A stretch of DNA of 64,000 nucleotides, taken from G963663365 sp963663365. Lineage in GTDB: Bacteria; Hinthialibacterota; Hinthialibacteria; Hinthialibacterales; G963663365. Numbering within the stretch: position 1 is the stretch's first letter; every line of letters starts with the position of its first letter. The notes beneath the pieces were generated by a model. The model did no database searches and was not told the origin of the DNA. It was given only the letters and a program-made list of their open reading frames with translations. A program made the position numbers and the translations under genes. This document shows, one piece after another, positions 41,324-48,106 of this stretch. The stretch spans positions 1,240,001 through 1,304,000 of the forward strand of contig CAXXIH010000004.1 in NCBI GenBank assembly GCA_963663365.2, given 5' to 3'.

Positions 41324-42175
41324 TCAGCCGGACGGCTGTGAGGCACTGGATCTCGTGGTTGTCTGGTCTGTGGGGGATGGAATTTGCGCATCGCTGGGCA
41401 AGACATGGGCATTTTTTTTCTCTTCGGATTCGAGGCGTGTTTCGATATCCTTTGCGGCATCTTGAATCCGCCGGACTTGCTCTTCAGCGCGAACGATTTC
41501 GTAATCTTCCTCACACCAATAATACCGGTCATCAGGCATCAGACGGGCTATCGCCCCTCGAAATACAATAAGCGGTTGTTTTTCTTTTCGGGCTTTGCGC
41601 AGCTCTGTCCAGTTGGCCACATTGGGAATATCGGTCGTGGCCGTGGGTGCATAAATTGGTTTATTGGCAACGAGATGCTCGTGCAGTTCATGCATTTCTG
41701 CGTCATATGCATCCAAATCGGCGTAAAACAGCCCATCGGGCATAAGCTGCAAAACCTTCCCCTTATACCGCACACGTTTAAATCCCTGTAAATAGATTTG
41801 ACGCAGGTCGCGAAGGCTTGTGGCCTCCGGCAGCATGTCGATGGGAATTTCTGTCGGCGTGGGGGTAGCGGGGACCTGCGGTATTGGCGGTGTGGTTGGA
41901 GTCGGAGTTGGTGTCGGATCGGGAAGCTTGCTGAGTTTGATGACGGATTTGAGTAAAGGCTTGGGCAGGACGACCCGGCCCCCGCCTTGCAGGGTTATAG
42001 TCAGTCCATCGTCATCGTAACTTTCGACTGTTCCGGTGAGTGATTTTCCCGTTGTAAGCGTAACCTCGACCGGCTCGCCCGATGTGTAATTTTCGGACTG
42101 GGGAAATGCGGGGAGAACGGCAATCCCAATTAGTAGCGTCAAGATCGACAGATAGGTTGCTGGTTTTATCTTCAT
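41324..42175 (-). CDS. Secreted protein with SH3-like N-terminal domain and Thr-Pro linker
   Basis: A 283-aa exported protein. After the signal peptide (MKIKPATYLSILTLLIGIAVLPAF), residues ~28-75 form a small beta domain (GEPVEVTLTTGKSLTGTVESY, LTITLQGGGRVVLPKPLL) that reads like an Sm/SH3-type barrel. A Thr-Pro linker follows (DPTPTPTPTTPPIPQVPATP), then a domain repeating YLQGFKRVRYKGKVLQLMPDGLFYAD and FRGAIARLMPDDRYYW. The tail is charged and Ser/Thr-rich. Function unknown. ATG 42175 and GTG 42202 are both possible starts. It is divergent from rsmE. Confidence 0.65.
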   Translation of the reverse strand: MKIKPATYLSILTLLIGIAVLPAFPQSENYTSGEPVEVTLTTGKSLTGTVESYDDDGLTITLQGGGRVVLPKPLLKSVIKLSKLPDPTPTPTPTTPPIPQVPATPTPTEIPIDMLPEATSLRDLRQIYLQGFKRVRYKGKVLQLMPDGLFYADLDAYDAEMHELHEHLVANKPIYAPTATTDIPNVANWTELRKARKEKQPLIVFRGAIARLMPDDRYYWCEEDYEIVRAEEQVRRIQDAAKDIETRLESEEKKNAHVLPSDAQIPSPTDQTTTRSSASQPSG

Positions 42176-42258
42176 GGCAAACGGTAAAGTAGCACGCCAC
42201 ACACGGAAATGTGCGTGAGGCCAAAAAACGTTTTATTCTTCCTCAAGAGGCTATTGCC

Positions 42259-42984
42259 GTGAGCGATAGGAAACCAAGGACACGACTCTATACCCCTGAG
42301 GCCGGTGAAAGCCCGCTCCGGCTCGATGACGAACGGACGCTGGATGTGGCCCGTGTGCTGCGTCTTCAACCTGGTGAGCCTGTGGTCTGTTTTGCGGACG
42401 GAAGTGACGATTTTATTTATCGCGTTGTCGGCGTCAAACGGAGCAAACTTGGCCTTAAACTCGAAAAGCGGGAGCCATGTCAACGCAATCCGGTCCATCC
42501 GGTGGCATTGGTGCAGGCTATTGGAAAAAGCGGAAAAGCCGATGATGTTGTGAAAAGCGCTACGGCAACCGGAGCAACGTTGATTTATTTTGTTCCCTCG
42601 CGGAGGGCCATCGGGCGGTTCGATGAAGATAGAAAAGAACGGCTCAATACCATCGCGATTGAAACTTGCCGTCAGTGTGGCCGTAACGCTTTGCCGGAAA
42701 TTAGGATTGCCGATTCCGGCAGCGTTTGGCAGGAAGAACCTTCTTTACCGGAGCCAAGACTGTTGGCTGATGAGACCGGGGGCCCGGATTTGGTGGATAT
42801 TCTTTCTTCAGGGGCATCGAGCTGTAGTGTTGCCATCGGCCCCGAAGGCGGTTGGGATGCGGAAGAGCGTGAAATTCTTTTGCGGGCCGGTTGGCAGCCT
42901 GTGAGCATCGGACGCCGCATTTTGCGAACCGAACTTGCCGCCACTGTCGCGCTAGGTGTTATTTGCAGTTTGCTGAAGTCTTAA
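42259..42984 (+). CDS. rsmE: 16S rRNA (uracil(1498)-N3)-methyltransferase RsmE
   Basis: Methylates U1498 of 16S rRNA in the ribosome decoding site. The 241-aa product has a PUA-like N-terminus (RTLDVARVLRLQPGEPVVCFADG) and a SPOUT/trefoil-knot C-terminus (ALVQAIGKSGKADDVVKSATATGA, IAIETCRQCGRNALPEI, CSVAIGPEGGWDAEEREILLRAGW, LGRRILRTELA-like GRRILRTELAATVAL). GTG 42259 is chosen because the family begins shortly before its first strand; a GTG at 42211 would add 16 residues. It is followed by mtaB after 57 bases. Confidence 0.9.
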   Translation: MSDRKPRTRLYTPEAGESPLRLDDERTLDVARVLRLQPGEPVVCFADGSDDFIYRVVGVKRSKLGLKLEKREPCQRNPVHPVALVQAIGKSGKADDVVKSATATGATLIYFVPSRRAIGRFDEDRKERLNTIAIETCRQCGRNALPEIRIADSGSVWQEEPSLPEPRLLADETGGPDLVDILSSGASSCSVAIGPEGGWDAEEREILLRAGWQPVSIGRRILRTELAATVALGVICSLLKS

Positions 42985-43041
42985 AAGCACAGGTGAAGAT
43001 CCCTGGACCATCGGCAGCCCGGGGGGCAGATTCCAACAATC

Positions 43042-44364
43042 ATGGCAGAACAACCCAAAGTGTTGATCCGGACATTTGGATGCCGGGTTAATCAATACGA
43101 CAGCGCCAAAATGCTGGAAGGTTTTAGGCGCGCCGGTATCGAACCGGTCGATGAAGAACTCTGCCAGACGCCCGATGTCGTCGTTGTTAATACCTGCTCG
43201 GTGACCAGCGATAGCGACAAAAAAGCCCGTCAACTGATTCGTAAGCTGGCCCGTGAGCATCCCCAAGCCAAACTCGTCGTAACGGGATGTTATGCCGAAC
43301 TGAAAGGCGAACAACTAATTCAAATAGAAGGTGTTGACCGGCATGTGCTGATGAACGATCAGCACGAGTTGCCCGCTTTGATGGCTGAAGAATTGGGTAT
43401 CGACTCCGATGCGGGGATGCTTTTCGCCTATGAAGCCGCCCATGCGCCGCTCACGGGATTCGGGGGCCGAACCCGGGCATTTATCAAAGTCCAAGAAGGC
43501 TGCGATTTGTGGTGTACGTATTGCAGTATTCCCAAAAGCCGGGGAGAGCCACGTAGCCGCACGATTGATGAAGTGCTCATCGAAGCGCAATCACTGCTTG
43601 AGAACAACTTTGGGGAGATCGTGCTTTGCGGAACCCGTCTGGGCAGCTATGGCCGGGATTTGGGGCTTCATATTACCGAGCTCTTGGAGCCTTTGGCGCG
43701 GCTCAATGGTCTGAAGCGATTACGTTTGAGCTCATTTGAGCCGGAGGATCTGGATGAGGCGCTGATCGATTTTATCGCTTCGACACCGGTGGCTTGTCCG
43801 CATTTGCACTTGCCGTTACAAGCCGGTTCCGATGCGGTCTTAAAGCGAATGGGACGTCTTTACCGGCGCGAGGAGTATGCGCAACGAATTGAAATAGCGC
43901 GGGAACGAATCGCGGATTTTGCGGTTACAACCGATATCATCACCGGATTCCCGGGTGAGACAGAGACCGACTTTGAAGACAGTTTGGATATGATTCGCCG
44001 CTGCCGTTTTGCCAAAGTGCATAGTTTCCCCTATTCGGAGCGCGACGATACACCCGCGGCTGCCTTTACGGATCAAGTTGAGCGGACGGTGCGACGGGAA
44101 CGCCGCAAGCGGCTGGATGAGATTGCCTTTAGGACCGCCGCAGAATTTAGAAAAGAATTTGACGGTACAACACAAGAGGTTTTAATCGAAACGGGAAATC
44201 CTGATAAAGGCTATGCGGGCTTTACCGGAAACTATTTGCGATGCGAGGTTAATTCGTGTGTGGAGCTCGAACGCGGCTCACTGATACCGGTCGTGATCAA
44301 GGATTCATCGTCCCGCGTGTTGGTGGGAGAAGCGGTTGGTGAAGAAAAGTCCTTGTCTGTTTGA
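43042..44364 (+). CDS. mtaB: tRNA t6A37 methylthiotransferase MtaB
   Basis: Radical SAM methylthiotransferase that converts t6A37 of tRNA to ms2t6A. The 440-aa product has the N-terminal MTTase domain (IRTFGCRVNQYDSAKM, VNTCSVTSDSDKKARQLIRKL, VTGCYAEL), giving the second cluster cysteines, then the radical SAM motif CDLWCTYCSIPKSRG, the GETETDFEDSL segment and a TRAM-like C-terminus. MtaB and MiaB are close; GCRVNQYDS and the overall length favour MtaB. Its last 133 bases overlap the 3' end of the convergent ndh gene. Confidence 0.9.
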   Translation: MAEQPKVLIRTFGCRVNQYDSAKMLEGFRRAGIEPVDEELCQTPDVVVVNTCSVTSDSDKKARQLIRKLAREHPQAKLVVTGCYAELKGEQLIQIEGVDRHVLMNDQHELPALMAEELGIDSDAGMLFAYEAAHAPLTGFGGRTRAFIKVQEGCDLWCTYCSIPKSRGEPRSRTIDEVLIEAQSLLENNFGEIVLCGTRLGSYGRDLGLHITELLEPLARLNGLKRLRLSSFEPEDLDEALIDFIASTPVACPHLHLPLQAGSDAVLKRMGRLYRREEYAQRIEIARERIADFAVTTDIITGFPGETETDFEDSLDMIRRCRFAKVHSFPYSERDDTPAAAFTDQVERTVRRERRKRLDEIAFRTAAEFRKEFDGTTQEVLIETGNPDKGYAGFTGNYLRCEVNSCVELERGSLIPVVIKDSSSRVLVGEAVGEEKSLSV

Positions 44365-45692
44365 GCGCCCACAGGATTATTCGATTTTTGTTTTTCCTGT
44401 TCTTTTACCGGCAATGGATCTTTGCCGGTGATGAGACGCGCGCCGCGATTGCGGGTGATGTAGTTCCAGGCCCATTGGATGAAGACCAACACACGGTTTT
44501 CAAACTCGACCAGATACATCAGATGGACAAATAGCCAAATGAGCCACGCGAAATAGCCCGAGGCGCGAATTCCAAAAATATCGGCTACAGCGGCAGCCCG
44601 TCCGATAACGGCCATGCTGCCACGGTCGAAGTAGTGGAACGGTTTAACGGTTTTTCCCGCCAAACGTTTTATGACAGTCTTGGCGGCATAGGCGCCTTGT
44701 TGCATGGCTACGGGAGCCACGCCGGGTAAAGGCTGACCTTTTCGATTTTTACAATGCGCCAAGTCGCCAATGACAAAAAGATCGGGATGACCGGGCACGG
44801 TTAAATCCGGTTCGACGATTACCCTTCCGATACGGTCCAGCTCCACTCCCGTGTTTTTTTGAATTTCCTTCGCCAATGGAGAAGATTGAATACCCGCCGC
44901 CCATAGTATGGTGCGTGTCGATATACATTTGTTACCCTCAGGCGTGCATACGGTTACAGAGTCCGGTTGCACATCGGTTACCATGGTTCCGGTACGGACG
45001 GTGACGCCGAGCGTTTCAAGTTTTTTCTGTGCTTTTTCAGAAAGATCGGGAGGATAAGGCGGCAGGACACGTTCGCCGCCTTCTAGAAGGAGAATCTCCG
45101 CTTGACCCGGATCGGAAACGCGGAAATCGCCGTGCAATGTATGGCGTGAAAGTTCAGCCAATGCGCCTGCCAATTCGACACCGGTGGGGCCTGCACCGAC
45201 GATCACAAAACGCAACCAGGCGCGGCGCATATCCGGATCGGATTCACGTTCGGCGGCCTCAAATGCATAGAGGATGCGGCGGCGCATTTCGGTGGCGTCC
45301 TCAACTGTCTTGAGCCCCGGGGCGTGTTTGGCCCATTGATCGTTGCCGAAATAAGAATGTCCGGCGCCTGTGGCAACGATGCATGTGTCATAATCGATAA
45401 CGGCTCCATCCTTAAGACGAATCTGCTTGTTTCGTGGGTCGAGGCCGTTTGCTTCACCCATCAATACTTGAACGTTTTTTTGCCGGTTAAGGACACCACG
45501 CAGAGGCGAGGATATATCACCGGGTGAGAGACCCCCGGTGGCAACTTGATAGAGCAGCGGCTGGAAAAGGTGAAAGTTGCGTTTGTCGATAAGAGTTACG
45601 CGCACCTCGGCCTTTTTGAATGCCTGGGCGGCATACAAACCACCAAATCCTCCCCCAACAATAACGACATGATGCCGCTGTTCCACAGTCAC
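44232..45692 (-). CDS. ndh: Type II NADH dehydrogenase (NDH-2)
   Basis: Single-subunit FAD enzyme that passes electrons from NADH to quinone without pumping protons. The 486-aa product has the FAD motif VVIVGGGFGGLYAAQAF, the NAD-binding VIVGAGPTGVELAGALAEL, TILWAAGIQSSPLAKEI, LFVIGDLAHC and a C-terminal amphipathic/hydrophobic region (WLIWLFVHLMYLVEFENRVLVFIQWAW) for membrane contact. GTG 45692 has CGGAG upstream. The last ~44 residues are Ser/Thr-rich and lie antisense to mtaB; the enzyme core ends before them. Confidence 0.94.
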   Translation of the reverse strand: MTVEQRHHVVIVGGGFGGLYAAQAFKKAEVRVTLIDKRNFHLFQPLLYQVATGGLSPGDISSPLRGVLNRQKNVQVLMGEANGLDPRNKQIRLKDGAVIDYDTCIVATGAGHSYFGNDQWAKHAPGLKTVEDATEMRRRILYAFEAAERESDPDMRRAWLRFVIVGAGPTGVELAGALAELSRHTLHGDFRVSDPGQAEILLLEGGERVLPPYPPDLSEKAQKKLETLGVTVRTGTMVTDVQPDSVTVCTPEGNKCISTRTILWAAGIQSSPLAKEIQKNTGVELDRIGRVIVEPDLTVPGHPDLFVIGDLAHCKNRKGQPLPGVAPVAMQQGAYAAKTVIKRLAGKTVKPFHYFDRGSMAVIGRAAAVADIFGIRASGYFAWLIWLFVHLMYLVEFENRVLVFIQWAWNYITRNRGARLITGKDPLPVKEQEKQKSNNPVGAQTDKDFSSPTASPTNTRDDESLITTGISEPRSSSTHELTSHRK

Positions 45693-45909
45693 AAAAATCT
45701 CCGAAAAACCGTCTTATCTCCGGTTTGTACAAATTCATCCGATTTATACAGGATTAATAGCTTATCAACCGAACTTGGATTACCAAGCGAGACTGTGGTG
45801 GATCGTATGGCCGGGCGGGATGGATCAGGGAAAAGCAGGAAGCAGGGGGGACGGAAAGGCTGTAGTGGTGGCCGGGAGCAGGATTAAAGGAATATTTGCT
45901 GCGGTATCG

Positions 45910-46020
45910 CTAGATCAATTGTTGTGTTCCGATTGCAATCCATATGGCCAGGCACACCGCAAGCATCGATGCGGCAACGATCATACAGACGTTGAGCAAG
46001 GTTGAACTTCGTTTGGGCAT
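45910..46020 (-). CDS. Small 36-aa membrane peptide
   Basis: A short open frame between ndh and argJ. ATG 46020 has GAGGTG at ideal spacing. The 36 residues begin MPKRSSTLLNV and continue as one hydrophobic helix (CMIVAASMLAVCLAIWIAI) ending GTQQLI, with a positive N-terminus. This is typical of single-span regulatory or respiratory-accessory micropeptides. It is on the ndh strand, 220 bases upstream of ndh, and may be in its transcript. The remaining gap sequence (45693-45909 and 46021-46266) shows no gene. Confidence 0.6.
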   Translation of the reverse strand: MPKRSSTLLNVCMIVAASMLAVCLAIWIAIGTQQLI

Positions 46021-46266
46021 GATGCACCTCATATCCGGAAATCTCCGGTTGGTTCCTCATACTCAACCCAAAATGTTACAAAGCATTACACGAAAAGATC
46101 ACACGGGTATCGGCGGTATGTGTAAAAACTTAAGTATCTTGGAAGTGAATTTCGTCCGTCTTTGGTCCTATGCCCTTCCACTTCCGTTGTGCTCGTGACC
46201 GCTGTGCGAGTTGGTGTAGACTTCCTGCACGAATTTCCATAGAGATGTTTGTTGAGGCGTACGATT

Positions 46267-47478
46267 ATGGCCATTACGAAAATTGAAGGCGGTGTAACAG
46301 CCTGCAAAGGCTTTGCCGCGTCGGGTATTTCGGCAGGTATTAAAAAGAATGGGAAGCCGGATTTGGGTCTTTTGGTTTCCCAAGTGCGTTGTGCGGCGGC
46401 GGCGACGTTCACCACCAATCGTCTCAAAGGAGCATCTCTGCTAATTGGCCAGGAGCATCTGCACGATCATCATGCGCAGGCTGTTGTTGTGAACAGCGGC
46501 AACGCCAACGCCTGCACGGGCGAGCGGGGGCTATTGGATGCCCAAGAGATGTGCCGCACATTGGCCCGGCTGCATAATATTCCGGCCAGCGATGTGATTC
46601 CTTCTTCGACCGGTGTCATCGGTGTGTATTTGCCCTTGCCGGTGGTTCGCAAAGGTATTGAGACGGCCTATGCGCAGCTTTCGGTCGATGGCGGACGACA
46701 ATTTACTCAGGCCATCATGACGACCGACACAAGGGCTAAAGAGTCCGCTTATAAGATTGTGGCAGACGGTCATGAAGTGCATTTGGGCGGTTGCATAAAA
46801 GGGGCGGGCATGATTCATCCCAACATGGCGACCATGCTTTGCTTTTTGACAACCGATGCTCGGATTGATCCCGAAACTCTGCAAACGTGGCTTCGGGAAG
46901 CAGTGAACAACACCTTCAATCGCTGCACGGTAGATGGCGACACCAGCTGTTGCGACACCGTCCTGATTCTCTCGAACGGACTGAGCTGCGGAGAGATGAT
47001 CGGCGACGATTTGCATGCGTTGGGGCGGGAATTCAAACAAGCCTTACATGCAGTCTGTTGGGATTTGGCCCGGGAGATGATTCGAGACGGCGAAGGCGTA
47101 AAAAGAACCTGCCGGATTCTGATTCGAGGCGCAAAATCGGAAAGTGCCGCGCAAGCCATCGCAAAAAGCATTGCCATTTCGCCGTTGGTCAAAACCGCAA
47201 TTGCGGGGTGCGATCCCAACTGGGGCAGGATTCTTAATGCAGCGGGATACTCAGGAGCCGATTTCGATGCTTCGCGTGTAGATTTATGGCTGGGCAGTGT
47301 GCGGGTTCTGGACGGCGGTGTCCCGGCGGACTATCAGGAAGCCGACGCAGCCCGCGTTTTTCAGCAGGATGAGTACGAAATCACGCTGGACCTCCATGCG
47401 GGCAACGCAGAGGGGTGGTATTACACCTGCGATTTGACGCACGATTATATCGATATCAATGCCGACTACCGCACCTAA
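46267..47478 (+). CDS. argJ: Bifunctional ornithine acetyltransferase / N-acetylglutamate synthase ArgJ
   Basis: Transfers the acetyl group from N-acetylornithine to glutamate in arginine synthesis, and can also use acetyl-CoA in bifunctional forms. The 403-aa product has GGVTACKGFAASGISAGIKK, VVVNSGNANACTG, SSTGVIGVYLP, KGAGMIHPNMATML (self-cleavage before Thr), DGDTSCCDTVLILSNG and CDPNWGRILNAAGYSG. ATG 46267 has TTGAGG upstream. No other arg genes are nearby. The final Gly/Thr sites look intact. Confidence 0.95.
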   Translation: MAITKIEGGVTACKGFAASGISAGIKKNGKPDLGLLVSQVRCAAAATFTTNRLKGASLLIGQEHLHDHHAQAVVVNSGNANACTGERGLLDAQEMCRTLARLHNIPASDVIPSSTGVIGVYLPLPVVRKGIETAYAQLSVDGGRQFTQAIMTTDTRAKESAYKIVADGHEVHLGGCIKGAGMIHPNMATMLCFLTTDARIDPETLQTWLREAVNNTFNRCTVDGDTSCCDTVLILSNGLSCGEMIGDDLHALGREFKQALHAVCWDLAREMIRDGEGVKRTCRILIRGAKSESAAQAIAKSIAISPLVKTAIAGCDPNWGRILNAAGYSGADFDASRVDLWLGSVRVLDGGVPADYQEADAARVFQQDEYEITLDLHAGNAEGWYYTCDLTHDYIDINADYRT

Positions 47479-47516
47479 AGAATTTGTCCGGCTCCGCTGA
47501 AATACAGCGAATTCTT
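47478..47516 (+). terminator. Hairpin directly after argJ
   Basis: Nested stems AAGAATT/AATTCTT (47478-47484 and 47510-47516) and CGCTG-AAATA-CAGCG (47495-47509) start at the argJ stop. There is no T run, so it is a weak terminator or a 3'-end stabiliser. Confidence 0.4.
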
Positions 47517-47802
47517 GCGTATCGATATTTTGACGACACTGTCTTCCAACATCAGTCCCTAATGATGATTCTGTCAGAAATATGCGTCTGGATGGGGTCT
47601 GTCCAGCATCGAAATTTATTTATGCCTCGAACGGTTTATCCATTATTTTTGTCTGACGATGTGACAATTAGGGCGCACGAAGAGCGCATAAACCGAGTTT
47701 GAATGCTCCATGCTTTAAATCGCCTGAATAATCCTGAATCGTTGTAGTCTCCTTATTTTATTAAGTTTTCCGCTCGAGACAGAGAAAATTTGATTGTATT
47801 CG

Positions 47803-47847
47803 GAGGGAAAAAGAAAACAGCCCAGGAGTGGGACATGCCCTGGGCTG
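47803..47847 (-). terminator. Rho-independent terminator of the candidate small RNA
   Basis: On the minus strand: CAGCCCAGG, a 12-base loop, CCTGGGCTG, then TTTTCTTTTTCCC. The stem is perfect (47818-47826 and 47839-47847) and GC-rich, and the T tract follows immediately. Confidence 0.82.
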
Positions 47848-47935
47848 CAAAAGAAGAGGAACAGAGCCTATGCCCATATGAGTGGGAAATGTGGCATAAG
47901 CATTCGGAGAAATGAAAACCTTTTATGTCGTGCAT
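47803..47935 (-). ncRNA. Candidate sigma-54-driven small RNA of about 130 nt
   Basis: A minus-strand transcript is predicted from ~12 bases after the GG-N10-GC promoter (47945-47961) to the terminator at 47803-47847. It would contain a first hairpin, GCTTATGCC/GGCATAGGC (47866-47874 and 47893-47901, one G-U pair, 18-base loop), and then the terminator hairpin. A reading frame from 47935 runs through both hairpins and past the terminator, so it is unlikely to be coding. The RNA ends ~320 bases from the convergent argJ. Targets are unknown. Confidence 0.5.
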
Positions 47936-47944
47936 AATTCTTAA

Positions 47945-47961
47945 AAGCAGCATCTATGCCA
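47945..47961 (-). promoter_or_regulatory. Sigma-54 (RpoN) -24/-12 promoter
   Basis: Minus strand reads TGGCATAGATGCTGCTT: GG and GC exactly ten bases apart, with TGGCA and TGCTT matching the consensus boxes TGGCAC and TTGCW at nearly all positions. An NtrC-type activator is encoded at 39840-41258, supporting sigma-54 use by this organism. Confidence 0.6.
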
Positions 47962-48005
47962 GGTTTTCAATACCGGTTAATTGTAAAAATTTGTAAATTA
48001 ATTAA

Positions 48006-48047
48006 ATGTAAATAAATGTAAATTAAACCTGAATATATTAATTCAGG
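48006..48047 (-). terminator. Probable leuS terminator
   Basis: Perfect 7-bp stem CCTGAAT/ATTCAGG (48028-48034 and 48041-48047) followed on the minus strand by TTTAATTTACATTTATTT. It lies 60 bases after the leuS stop in a very AT-rich stretch. Confidence 0.55.
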
Positions 48048-48106
48048 ATTCTCCAATTATCCGCATCACGTAAACCGTTCGATTCTGAAGCCGAATTTTC
48101 GTGTTT

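Noticed and set aside
47753..47953. 66-codon open frame on the minus strand
   Set aside because: It runs through two hairpins and a T tract, which better define a small RNA with its own terminator.
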